A stretch of DNA of 54,982 nucleotides from Gammaproteobacteria bacterium (GTDB taxonomy: Bacteria > Pseudomonadota > Gammaproteobacteria > JAKBBU01), in contig JAJFKN010000026.1 of the NCBI GenBank assembly GCA_021773195.1, positions 1-54,982 of the forward strand. The letters run 5' to 3'. Both the position numbers and the translations under genes were made by a program. Positions 1 to 8,593 of this stretch are shown here, piece by piece; the stretch's first letter is position 1; every line of letters starts with the position of its first letter. Under the pieces are notes generated by a model. That model saw only the letters and a program-made list of their open reading frames with translations, made no database searches and was not told the DNA's origin.

Positions 1-27
1 GCAGTGACGAGGCCACGGCCCTGCAAT

Positions 28-121
28 CCACCAAAGCTTAGAACCTTTGGTGGCTTTTGCGCCCTTTGGGGCTCTTCATAGTTTATTCAGAGCTTCCATG
101 CCCTTGCTTCCCCAGGGCATG
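28..121. other. two hairpins at the left edge, no gene seen
   Basis: No convincing reading frame was seen in positions 1-209. Two inverted repeats are visible: CCACCAAAG (28-36) with CTTTGGTGG (45-53), followed by CTTTTGC, and CATGCCCT (97-104) with AGGGCATG (114-121). They may be terminators or structured ends of a transcript entering from the left of the window, within the integrated element. Function is unknown. Confidence 0.4.
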
Positions 122-125
122 AGAC

Positions 126-172
126 ACCTTCCTAATCCACATGGGCAGTGGCAATAGGAAGGTAATTTTTTT
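126..172 (+). terminator. rho-independent terminator, plus strand
   Basis: ACCTTCCTA (126-134) pairs with TAGGAAGGT (155-163). An inner CCAC/GTGG stem (137-140 with 148-151) extends the hairpin. It is followed by AATTTTTTT (164-172). This is a standard intrinsic terminator for a plus-strand transcript coming from the left of the window. It also lies downstream of the minus-strand gene at 210-449, where its symmetric stem could help stop transcription, although without a U tract on that strand. Confidence 0.7.
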
Positions 173-209
173 GTATTATCAATATAAATAACTGAATTGT
201 TCAAGATAT

Positions 210-449
210 TTAATATTGCAATGCACACATTACAAGAGTTAAAAGCAGCGTTACTATCACACTTATACCAACAGTTATCGCACCTATAGATTTAACCAAC
301 CGAGCTTCGAAGCTCAGGATTTCATTCTGTAAATCCGTGATAGACGCATGCAACTTACGAACATCCCCTCGCAGACCATGAAAGTCCCTTCGTAAATCCT
401 CAAATAAGTTATTCATATCTAACTTTGCTGCTATCTTTTCATGAATCAC
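210..449 (-). CDS. small coiled-coil protein with C-terminal membrane anchor
   Basis: This is a 79-residue protein of unknown function. Residues about 10-45 are charged and heptad-like, consistent with a coiled coil. Residues about 52-77 form one hydrophobic membrane segment. The start is GTG at 449, preceded by GAGG with a 7-nt spacer, which supports real translation. The architecture (short coiled coil plus tail anchor) is common among small proteins of phages and integrated elements. The gene sits next to an integrase and excisionase-like gene on the opposite strand, so it probably belongs to the integrated element. I do not recognise a named family. Confidence 0.55.
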   Translation of the reverse strand: MIHEKIAAKLDMNNLFEDLRRDFHGLRGDVRKLHASITDLQNEILSFEARLVKSIGAITVGISVIVTLLLTLVMCALQY

Positions 450-686
450 AATATATCCTCTATAGCCTATCTATACATTGGGTCTACCCAATTAAAACAT
501 AAAAATTCGCTTTGCACATCGGTCATTTAAAGAAGTTAATTTATTTCCTAAATTACCCTTGTGGCATCTAGAGATTCATGGTTAAGTTTTTGCAATGTGT
601 TTTTCTAAAAAAATGCGTAACTGTAAGCCAAGGCTTACAATATTTTTATTATTTGTAAGACCCAATAATGACGGAGGTAATGAACC
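450..686. promoter_or_regulatory. divergent intergenic region of the integrated element
   Basis: These 237 bp separate the small membrane protein (minus) from the excisionase-like gene (plus). The stretch is AT-rich and must hold both promoters. The only element I can support firmly is the ribosome binding site GGAGG at 672-676, which decides the start at 687. No further conserved site was recognised. Confidence 0.35.
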
Positions 687-1046
687 ATGGGAAAAGAAAA
701 GATGATGCCTTTTGCACCACGACTAATACGTTTACGCGATGCTCCAGCCTATTTGGGTATGGATATCAAACGATTTAACCATGAAGTTAGAAGTAACTTC
801 ATGGAAATACCCATTGGCGATAGAGGGATAGCCTTTGACAGACTTGACTTAGACGCCTGGGCGAACGATTATAAGGACCGTATGGGTCGTCCTAACAAGC
901 AGAGGAGAACTTGCTTATGGGACGAAAACGAACGCCAGGCCTCAGGAAAAGGGGGCAATATTGGCACATTGAAAAACAGATATACGGACGACGACTTAAC
1001 GAAAGTACTCGAACGGGCAGCCTCGAAGAAGCGGAGCAAATCTTAG
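687..1046 (+). CDS. AlpA/excisionase-like small DNA-binding protein
   Basis: This 119-residue protein has an N-terminal winged-helix-like segment (residues about 12-60, with RLRDAPAYLGMD and FDRLDLDAWANDY) typical of AlpA/excisionase-like accessory proteins encoded just before integrases. The start ATG at 687 has GGAGG 10 nt upstream. The last 43 codons overlap the integrase gene in another frame. The tail (GTLKNRYTDDDLTKVLERA, then basic residues) resembles, from memory, the tails of similar proteins in other proteobacterial islands, so the overlap is probably genuine rather than a lost stop codon. Expected role: directionality factor or regulator for the integrase. The family assignment is by pattern, not by search. 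Confidence 0.6.
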   Translation: MGKEKMMPFAPRLIRLRDAPAYLGMDIKRFNHEVRSNFMEIPIGDRGIAFDRLDLDAWANDYKDRMGRPNKQRRTCLWDENERQASGKGGNIGTLKNRYTDDDLTKVLERAASKKRSKS

Positions 1047-2236
1047 CTAAGCGAATCGAGGATATCCGTCACGCTGTCATTTTTGGTACTCGACCAAAAT
1101 ACAGTTTTACTGATGGAGCTACTCTGTACTTGCTGCAATTTGAAGAGAGCTTGAGTTATGTAGACAAAGCATTGCAGATTAAAATTCTGCGCCCTTTTCT
1201 ACAGAGCTTAACACTTGATCGAATTCACATGGGTGTGTTGCAGCCGTTTATATCTGAACGACGAAAAGAAGGTAGGAAGGCAAGGACAATCAACTATGCA
1301 CTTCAAACAGTTAGACATATGCTGAATTTGGCTGCTAGTGAATGGGTAGATGACCATGGTTTAACTTGGTTGGCACATGCACCTAAGATTAAACTATTAC
1401 CGCAACATGACGCGAGGAAGCCACAGCCACTAACGTGGGAAGAGCAAGAGAGGTTATTCGGCCATTTGCCTGATTATCTTCGTTATATGGCGCTATTTGC
1501 CGTAAATAGTGGTTGCAGAGCAACAGAGATTTGTGAACTTCGTTGGGCTTGGGAAATTGAAACACCTGGCTTACGGTTCCAATCTGTGTTCTTAATACCA
1601 AGCAACATTATTTGCAAAGGCAAAAAGCAAAGTATCGTAAAAAATGGTGAGGATCGAGTTGTGGTCCTAAACAGTGTAACAAAAGACATTATTGAGAAAA
1701 TGAGGGGCATCCACCCAGAGTATGTTTTTTCTTGTCGAGGCAAACCCATTACGGGTGGCCTGACGAATACATCTTGGTATCAGGCGAGGCAAAATGCCGA
1801 ACTACCTGATGCTAGGTTCCATGACTTGAAACATACTTTTGGAAGACGCTTACGATCAGCTGGTGTTGATCACGAAGTGATCCGCGATTTATTAGGTCAT
1901 AAGTCTAATAACATCACGTCTCATTACTCAAAGGCGGAACTAAGCCACCTTGAGGAAATGGCAGAGAGAATTGTGAAAAGGGATAGTGCTTCTTCGGATT
2001 TACTCATCCTAAAACACATGACTCGAACCAAGTCCGGCAAAAATTCGTCTGGAACGAATTTTGTCGCACGTAGTTCAACCCGTAAGGACGAACACAAGAA
2101 CGTGACCGGCAAAAATTCGTCTGGAACGAATTTTGTCGCACAAAGTGCGACCCGAAGGGACGGGCACAAGGAAGTGCCCGGCAATACTCCGGCAGTGTCA
2201 AATGTTATACCGTTTAAAACACGGTTAAGTGGTTGA
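917..2236 (+). CDS. int: tyrosine recombinase / integrase
   Basis: This site-specific recombinase of the lambda integrase family has about 439 residues. The ATG at 917 follows AGGAGA with an 8-nt spacer and is preferred over an in-frame TTG at 911. A basic N-terminal segment precedes a core-binding domain (about 60-150) and the catalytic domain (about 165-360). Catalytic signatures are visible: the first Arg in NSGCRATEICELRW, then HDLKHTFGRRL (His-x-x-Arg-type box), LLGHKSNNITSHYS with the box-III His and the nucleophilic Tyr. The C-terminal 70 residues are unusual: they contain two near-identical copies of GKNSSGTNFVA that encode DNA palindromes. The stop codon lies 6 bp from the 3' end of tRNA-Thr, which marks the tRNA as the attachment site. 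Confidence 0.93.
   Translation: MGRKRTPGLRKRGQYWHIEKQIYGRRLNESTRTGSLEEAEQILAKRIEDIRHAVIFGTRPKYSFTDGATLYLLQFEESLSYVDKALQIKILRPFLQSLTLDRIHMGVLQPFISERRKEGRKARTINYALQTVRHMLNLAASEWVDDHGLTWLAHAPKIKLLPQHDARKPQPLTWEEQERLFGHLPDYLRYMALFAVNSGCRATEICELRWAWEIETPGLRFQSVFLIPSNIICKGKKQSIVKNGEDRVVVLNSVTKDIIEKMRGIHPEYVFSCRGKPITGGLTNTSWYQARQNAELPDARFHDLKHTFGRRLRSAGVDHEVIRDLLGHKSNNITSHYSKAELSHLEEMAERIVKRDSASSDLLILKHMTRTKSGKNSSGTNFVARSSTRKDEHKNVTGKNSSGTNFVAQSATRRDGHKEVPGNTPAVSNVIPFKTRLSG
2034..2141 (+). repeat. two-copy palindromic repeat inside int
   Basis: A segment of 36 bp occurs twice with a 72-bp period (2034-2069 and 2106-2141). Each copy contains a perfect inverted repeat, AAAATTCGT-CTGGA-ACGAATTTT (2040-2062 and 2112-2134). 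The copies are in frame in the integrase C-terminus, which is normally short after the catalytic Tyr, so they were probably added to the gene. They could be mobile palindromes or binding sites. Confidence 0.8.
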
Positions 2237-2242
2237 TTAAAT

Positions 2243-2318
2243 TGGTGCTGGCACCAAGATTCGAACTCGGGACCTACTGATTACAAATCAGTTGCTCTAC
2301 CAACTGAGCTATGCCAGC
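2243..2318 (-). tRNA. thrT: tRNA-Thr(TGT)
   Basis: The minus strand folds into a complete cloverleaf of 76 nt with encoded CCA (2243-2245). The acceptor stem is GCTGGCA/TGCCAGC. The D arm has the usual GG, the anticodon loop is TTTGTAA with anticodon TGT at 2283-2285, and the T arm is normal with loop TTCGAAT. The gene lies downstream of birA on the same strand. Its 3' end faces the integrase stop codon, the usual arrangement at an island inserted in a tRNA 3' end. It is a normal threonine UGU isoacceptor and contrasts with the aberrant one at 26216. The symbol is only generic. Confidence 0.96.
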
Positions 2319-2367
2319 GTATGATTGGTGGGGTATTTTAGGCAATTCCCCAGGGAATGGCAAGATT

Positions 2368-3333
2368 TTATGCCTGCTTACGTACACTCACTTCACCGGC
2401 ATGATAAGCTTTGGTGCCTGTATCGGTTTTAACCAATAATCCACCGCTATTATCAATGCCTTGGGCCTCTCCCAGGATTTGTCCATTTATGGTTTCTAAA
2501 CATACAAGTTGTTTCTGTAAGTAATCCAAATGACGCCATTCCTCGATAAAGGGCGCTAAACCCTTGCTTTCGAATTGGGGTAACATCAATAGGATTTCGT
2601 TGAGCAATAAACCGAGTAATCGATTTCTTTCTACGGGTGCTTGCATGATTTGTACCAAATCTGTCCAAGGCTGTTTAATCTCTTGTTCTTTTGGTAGTTC
2701 AACATTCATCCCTACACCCAATACAGCATGACATGTGCCCACATCATCCATGAAGATTTCCACTAAAACACCAGCTAACTTTTTTCCATTGATTAAAATA
2801 TCATTGGGCCACTTAATTTCTACTCCATGAATACCATAGGTTTCCAATGCACGGCTCAAAGCCACCGCCACAGCGATACTCAAACCTTCTACTGTACGCG
2901 GCCCCTGGGGAAAGCTCCAGTTGATAGAAAAACTAATGGAGCGAGCATAGGGTGATTGCCAAACACGACCACGACGGCCACGCCCGGCGGTTTGCTGCTC
3001 CACAGACACCACGGTGCCATTACCCAAACCATCCCTTGCTTTGTCCATCAAATAGGTATTGGTGGAAGGCAATGCCTCCTGCAATTTTAAATCCGACAAA
3101 TGAGCCAGGCCTTCTTGAGTTATGGCGGCCCGAATAGTATCTTCCTGTAAAAACTCAATACCGCCTGGCACTCGGTAACCGCGACCATGAACGGCTTCCA
3201 CTGGAATAGCCGCCGCTTTGATTTGTTTAATATTCTTCCAGACTGCACTGCGAGTTAAACCTAGGCATTTACCCAGGTCTTCGCCAGAATGGTAACGCCC
3301 ATCGGCTAGCATTTTTAGTAAGGCTTTATTCAC
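2368..3333 (-). CDS. birA: biotin-protein ligase / biotin operon repressor BirA
   Basis: BirA activates biotin to biotinyl-5'-AMP and transfers it to the acceptor lysine of the biotin carboxyl carrier protein of acetyl-CoA carboxylase. The 321-residue length fits the bifunctional class I-plus-HTH form. Residues 1-60 form a winged helix (LGLTRSAVWKNIKQIK), suggesting it also represses biotin genes. The catalytic domain shows the adenylate-binding loop GRGRRGR at 117-123, KWPNDI at 174-179 and KKLAGVLVE from 184. A C-terminal SH3-like domain follows. The start is GTG at 3333 with AGGAAA upstream. Downstream on the same strand is tRNA-Thr. The assignment is secure. Confidence 0.97.
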   Translation of the reverse strand: MNKALLKMLADGRYHSGEDLGKCLGLTRSAVWKNIKQIKAAAIPVEAVHGRGYRVPGGIEFLQEDTIRAAITQEGLAHLSDLKLQEALPSTNTYLMDKARDGLGNGTVVSVEQQTAGRGRRGRVWQSPYARSISFSINWSFPQGPRTVEGLSIAVAVALSRALETYGIHGVEIKWPNDILINGKKLAGVLVEIFMDDVGTCHAVLGVGMNVELPKEQEIKQPWTDLVQIMQAPVERNRLLGLLLNEILLMLPQFESKGLAPFIEEWRHLDYLQKQLVCLETINGQILGEAQGIDNSGGLLVKTDTGTKAYHAGEVSVRKQA

Positions 3334-3423
3334 AAAGGGATTTCCTTTTATTTTACCCAGGGATTCGGTAATTGCATCTTGCTTATTAGGGCTTAATACC
3401 GCTATTCTATGGGGCTATTGTGA

Positions 3424-4434
3424 ATGTTTTACACAGAGGTTTCAAGTATTTCTATGCATATCACCGAACGCCAAAAGAAAATTGATGAAAAGAACCTATC
3501 GGTGACTTGTGTCATCCCCGTACATAATGAAGAAGCCCTCATTGAATCTTTCATTGTCGCCCTAAAGAACCAGCTCTCTGCCATCACTCATCACTACGAA
3601 ATAATTGCCGTAGACGATGGCAGCACAGACCGTAGCGTGCAAAACATCATTCCCCTAACTCAAGAGGGCAAAGTAAAATTGATGGTACTCTCGCGTAATT
3701 TTGGCAAAGAACATGCTTTGATGGCGGGTTTAGAACATAGCCAATCAGAAGTTACCATTGTATTAGACAGTGATTTCCAACATCCCTTGGAAATCATTCC
3801 TGAATTCATTGCAGCCTGGGCCCAAGGCTACGACATGGTTTATGGCGTACGTACAGATAGAAAAGATGAAACGAAATTAAAACGCAGTATGGCTCGGCTT
3901 TTTTACCGTCTTTTACAAAAAATATCAAAAACGTCTATTCCTTCCGATGCCGGGGATTTTCGTTTATTAGATAGGAAGGTTGTGAATGCTCTGAATTCCA
4001 TGGAAGAACGCAGCCGCTTTACTAAAGGTCTGTATGCATGGGTTGGATTCGAACAAATCGCTATGGAATATACCGTTTCAGAACGACCCGCAGGCAAATC
4101 CAGTTGGAATTTCCGCCGCTTAGCCAGTTTAGCCCTAACCGGTATTACTTCTTTTTCTGATATCCCCCTTCGAGTTTGGGGCATCATTGGCTTCTTTATT
4201 TCTTTTTTCGCTTTAATCTACGGTGTTTATACCATCATTGCTATCGCTCTGGATGAAACAAAGAATCCCGGTTTTTCGTCCCTGATGACAGCCATTGCTT
4301 TCCTGGGCGGGATACAATTACTTTCAATCGGTGTATTAGGTGAATATGTCAGTCGCGTATTTAATGAAGTGAAAAAACGCCCGCCCTACATTGTGGCGCG
4401 CAAATACGGTTTTGCCGATGAAGGAAATGACTGA
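3424..4434 (+). CDS. GT2 family glycosyltransferase, polyprenyl-phosphate type
   Basis: This inverting GT-A glycosyltransferase of the dolichol-phosphate-mannose synthase/GtrB/ArnC type has 336 residues. The cytosolic catalytic domain shows VTCVIPVHNEE (about 27-37), AVDDGSTD (62-69) and the metal-binding VLDSDFQHP (113-121). Two membrane helices follow at about 250-275 and 288-308. Such enzymes transfer a sugar from a nucleotide donor to undecaprenyl phosphate at the inner membrane for later modification of lipid A or O-antigen. It is followed after 3 nt by a YdjC-like deacetylase, a pairing that suggests a deacetylation step on the carried sugar. The sugar cannot be deduced. An alternative start is the ATG at 3454. 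Confidence 0.88.
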   Translation: MFYTEVSSISMHITERQKKIDEKNLSVTCVIPVHNEEALIESFIVALKNQLSAITHHYEIIAVDDGSTDRSVQNIIPLTQEGKVKLMVLSRNFGKEHALMAGLEHSQSEVTIVLDSDFQHPLEIIPEFIAAWAQGYDMVYGVRTDRKDETKLKRSMARLFYRLLQKISKTSIPSDAGDFRLLDRKVVNALNSMEERSRFTKGLYAWVGFEQIAMEYTVSERPAGKSSWNFRRLASLALTGITSFSDIPLRVWGIIGFFISFFALIYGVYTIIAIALDETKNPGFSSLMTAIAFLGGIQLLSIGVLGEYVSRVFNEVKKRPPYIVARKYGFADEGND

Positions 4435-4437
4435 TTC

Positions 4438-5247
4438 ATGAAATCCGTAACCCTCTGCGCCGACGATTATGCACAAAATTCGAAAATTGCCCAGGGCATT
4501 TTACAGCTCATCGCCTTAAGACGGTTATCAGCTACCAGCTGCATGACCACATCGCCTTATTGGCAAGATGCAGCAACCCCCTTAAGCCTTTACAAAGACC
4601 GCGTCGACATTGGATTACATTTTAATTTAACCTACGGAAAACTTTTTACTTTATTCTCACAACCCTTAAAAACACTGCTGATTAAAGCCTACTGTCGGCA
4701 ATTGAATCTAAACAACATCTGTGAAGAATTAACAGCGCAATTGGATAGTTTCCGTAAATCAATGGGATTTGAACCCCATTTTATCGATGGCCATGAACAC
4801 ATTCAACAATTTCCGATTATTCGCCAAGCTTTAATTCGCGTCATACAAGAACGCTACTCCAACAATGAAAAACCTTATATCCGAGTATCAACAAGCCCCG
4901 GCATGGCCTTCAAACAAAAACCTTGGCCCAAAGCCGCAATCATTAATTTATGCGGCGCCAGCGCTTTCAAAAAACAATTAATGCAATTAAACATTCCCCA
5001 CAATGATTATTTTTCTGGAATTTATGACTTCAATCAAGCGGATAACTACCAAACAATCTTAGAAGAAGCTTTAATCAAAGCACCTAATCATACGTTAATC
5101 ATGTGCCATCCTGGCTTAGCGTCACAAGACCCTGATGATGGCATAGAAAAATCAAGAACCGTTGAGTACAATTACCTTGCCAGTGATGACTTCAATAACT
5201 TTTTAAAACAACACCAAATCGCCATCATGCCTTTTAGACAAATTTAA
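4438..5247 (+). CDS. YdjC/ChbG/HpnK-like carbohydrate deacetylase
   Basis: This 269-residue metal-dependent deacetylase belongs to the YdjC fold. Visible motifs are LCADDYA near the N-terminus (metal-binding Asp), DIGLHFNLT (His), FIDGHEHIQQFP (Asp and His) and IMCHPG near the C-terminus. Family members remove acetyl groups from amino sugars (ChbG on chito-oligosaccharides, HpnK in hopanoid synthesis). It is translationally linked to the upstream glycosyltransferase (stop 4434, start 4438), so the likely substrate is a lipid-linked or envelope N-acetyl sugar. The 3' end overlaps the convergent lipoprotein gene by 4 nt. Family call firm, substrate unknown. Confidence 0.85.
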   Translation: MKSVTLCADDYAQNSKIAQGILQLIALRRLSATSCMTTSPYWQDAATPLSLYKDRVDIGLHFNLTYGKLFTLFSQPLKTLLIKAYCRQLNLNNICEELTAQLDSFRKSMGFEPHFIDGHEHIQQFPIIRQALIRVIQERYSNNEKPYIRVSTSPGMAFKQKPWPKAAIINLCGASAFKKQLMQLNIPHNDYFSGIYDFNQADNYQTILEEALIKAPNHTLIMCHPGLASQDPDDGIEKSRTVEYNYLASDDFNNFLKQHQIAIMPFRQI

Positions 5248-5735
5248 TTTTCCATCCGGAAACCACGCTGACGCATAGCGGCAATTAAATTCTGACTATC
5301 TTTTTCATTCTCAGCAATCCAAAATCCCCCCATGGCATCCAGTGGTAATTTTACATTATGTAAGTGACAAACTTTGAGAACTTGTTTGCAATTCAACGGC
5401 GTGGCTTTACCCGGTGCAATGCTATTACAATTGATGCTGAAATTATCGCGAATCTGTAACATAGCAGAGTAATGCCCTGGATCAATTTGAGAACCCCAAC
5501 CAGCACTGGCTGCAGGCGGGTTAGATGCATGATTCAGCCAATAACTTTTATCTGACACATTTTGAAAAACATACACCTCTGGAGATGAAGAAGGCATCCC
5601 CACATTTAACACCGCATTTGAGCCTTGCCAATGAATACCCTGATTGTCGCAGGATTGCATAACAGGATCCGACACGCAGCCCGATAACAAACAAAGGCCA
5701 GCAAAAAGACCCATTAATTTCCCTAGATTTACCAT
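5244..5735 (-). CDS. small secreted lipoprotein, possibly EnhB-like
   Basis: This is a protein of 163 residues. The N-terminus (VNLGKLMGLFAGLCLLSGC) is a signal peptide with lipobox LSGC, so Cys about 20 should be lipidated and the protein placed in the envelope. The mature part has a small beta-rich domain with two or three Cys pairs. The segment FQNVSDKSYWLNH then ASAGWGSQIDPGHYSA reminds me of the Legionella/Coxiella enhanced-entry protein EnhB family, but only from memory and weakly. The ATG at 5735 with AGGA 6-7 nt upstream is preferred to the GTG at 5738. The gene is convergent with the deacetylase and probably monocistronic. Confidence 0.7.
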   Translation of the reverse strand: MVNLGKLMGLFAGLCLLSGCVSDPVMQSCDNQGIHWQGSNAVLNVGMPSSSPEVYVFQNVSDKSYWLNHASNPPAASAGWGSQIDPGHYSAMLQIRDNFSINCNSIAPGKATPLNCKQVLKVCHLHNVKLPLDAMGGFWIAENEKDSQNLIAAMRQRGFRMEN

Positions 5736-5799
5736 CACTTATCCTTTTATAGTGCAATGCTTGCGTCACTTAAACGACCTGGGTAGAATAACACGCTTA

Positions 5800-5886
5800 G
5801 CCGAGGTGGTGAAACTGGTAGACACGCAAGCTTCAGGTGCTTGTGGGGGTAACCCCGTGGAGGTTCGAGTCCTCTCCTCGGTACCA
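5800..5886 (+). tRNA. leuT: tRNA-Leu(CAG)
   Basis: This is an 87-nt class II cloverleaf with encoded CCA (5884-5886). The acceptor GCCGAGG pairs with CCTCGGT, with a G-U closing pair. The anticodon loop is TTCAGGT with anticodon CAG at 5834-5836, and the long variable arm TGGGGGTAACCCCGT is typical of leucine tRNAs. The T loop is normal. The discriminator base is A73, as required by LeuRS. The gene stands alone, followed by repeat-rich non-coding DNA. The symbol is generic. Confidence 0.96.
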
Positions 5887-5904
5887 AATTTATAAAACTT
5901 CTAA

Positions 5905-6058
5905 GTAATAATGTTGAATAACCGCTTCCTATACGTCATTCCCCCCTCAGGGGGCAGGCCGCGAAGGCGGAAATCCATAGTGCAGCAATTTTATCTATGG
6001 ATCCCGGACATTTTACGGCTCACCTTCGGTGAGCCAATGTAAAATTCCGGGATGACGT
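5905..6058. repeat. composite palindromic repeat, copy 1
   Basis: The first 73 bp (5905-5977) match 6149-6221 with two mismatches. The unit contains GTCATTCCC-type and CGCGAAGGCGG segments. An inverted repeat ATCCATAG/CTATGGAT follows, then a long near-perfect hairpin at 6001-6053 (ATCCCGG outer arm, GCTCACC-TTC-GGTGAGC inner arm) and GATGACG. The GTCATTCCC...GATGACG layout is that of a dispersed REP-like element. Together with copy 2 it fills the 415-bp gap between tRNA-Leu and purA, where no gene was seen. Confidence 0.88.
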
Positions 6059-6148
6059 AACAAAAAATATTTGCGCCTCGCTCTAAAGCAAAATACTCGT
6101 TCTTAATCCAAATTGAATATTTGAACAACATCAATCAAAAATGCTTGC

Positions 6149-6292
6149 GTAATAATGTTGGATAACCGCTTCCTATACGTCATTCCCCCCTCAGGGGGCA
6201 GGCCGCGAAGGCGGGAATCCAGGCTGATTAGGTTGTTCCAGCTTTGCTGGAACACTTATTTGGACTGGACCCCGGCTTTCGCCGGGGTGACG
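6149..6292. repeat. composite palindromic repeat, copy 2
   Basis: The left 73 bp repeat copy 1. The middle differs and holds GTTCCAGC/GCTGGAAC. The right end is the hairpin GACCCCGGC-TTTC-GCCGGGGTGACG (6268-6292), 10 bp from the purA stop codon. The shared left end with different right ends shows a mosaic element assembled from several palindromes. It may also serve as the 3' structure of the purA transcript, though no U tract follows. Confidence 0.88.
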
Positions 6293-6301
6293 TGTGTTTT
6301 A

Positions 6302-7702
<1,401 letters not shown>

Positions 7703-8593
7703 TTATTTACCTTGTGAACTGTTAAAGTATTCAAAGAATTGGCTGTCCGGTTTCAATACCAAGACTTCATTCTTTTTACCTTGGAAGGCCGACTTATACG
7801 CTAACAGACTACGATAGAAAGCATAGAAATTACTGTCTTTACCGTAAGCCGTGGCATAAATCTGCGCCGCTTTTGCGTCACCTTCGGCTTTGATTTTAGC
7901 AGCATTCGCTTTCGCTGTAGCAACGGTAATCGTTACATTAGCGTCGGCTTGCGCGCGAATGGCTTCTCCTTTGGAGCGACCTTCAGCACGATGTTCCGTG
8001 GCCACACGTTCCCGCTCTGCACGCATTCTTTCGAAAACAGCTGAACTTACTTCCGGTGGTAAATCGATACGTTTGATACGCACATCCACCACTTGGATAC
8101 CAAGCTTTTGCGCAGTTCCGTTAGCTTGGGTACGTAATTTATTCATGATGGCTGAGCGATCATCAGCGACGACTTCTTGAATAGTGCGCTTACCAAATTC
8201 CGCACGCAAAGTATCATTTAATTGTTGTTCCAACAGAGTTTGCGCCCGTAATTCATCACCGCCTGTACGAGTATAATATAAAGCCGGCTTGGCAATTTTC
8301 CATTTCGCATAGTAATCCACGATCACATCTTTCTTTTCTGCCGTTACGATACGAGAAGATTGAATATCCAAGGTTTGTAAACGCACATCAAATATTCTTA
8401 CCTGATTGACGATAGGCAATTTGAAATGCAAACCAGGAAACTTCACCACGGCTTGTCCTGAACTGTCCTGCTGAATTTTACCCAAGCGTAACAAGACGCC
8501 TTCATAGCCTTCGCTCACAGTAAAGAGACTGGATAAACCTAAAATCCCAATAATAACAACAGCGACTAATATCGGTGCTAATTTAAATTTCAT
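7703..8593 (-). CDS. hflC: HflC, membrane modulator of FtsH protease
   Basis: HflC is a 296-residue SPFH/band-7 protein. With HflK it forms a periplasmic cage around the FtsH protease in the inner membrane and modulates membrane-protein quality control. The N-terminal helix at about 7-24 is a signal anchor. The SPFH domain (about 25-190) and the long Ala/Glu-rich helix (about 190-250, ADANVTITVATAKANAAKIK) are visible. Its start overlaps the hflK stop by 4 nt (ATGA), so the two are translationally coupled. Confidence 0.96.
   Translation of the reverse strand: MKFKLAPILVAVVIIGILGLSSLFTVSEGYEGVLLRLGKIQQDSSGQAVVKFPGLHFKLPIVNQVRIFDVRLQTLDIQSSRIVTAEKKDVIVDYYAKWKIAKPALYYTRTGGDELRAQTLLEQQLNDTLRAEFGKRTIQEVVADDRSAIMNKLRTQANGTAQKLGIQVVDVRIKRIDLPPEVSSAVFERMRAERERVATEHRAEGRSKGEAIRAQADANVTITVATAKANAAKIKAEGDAKAAQIYATAYGKDSNFYAFYRSLLAYKSAFQGKKNEVLVLKPDSQFFEYFNSSQGK

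Noticed and set aside
5644..5895. Open frame running through tRNA-Leu
   Set aside because: It overlaps the tRNA and the lipoprotein gene antisense; no coding evidence.
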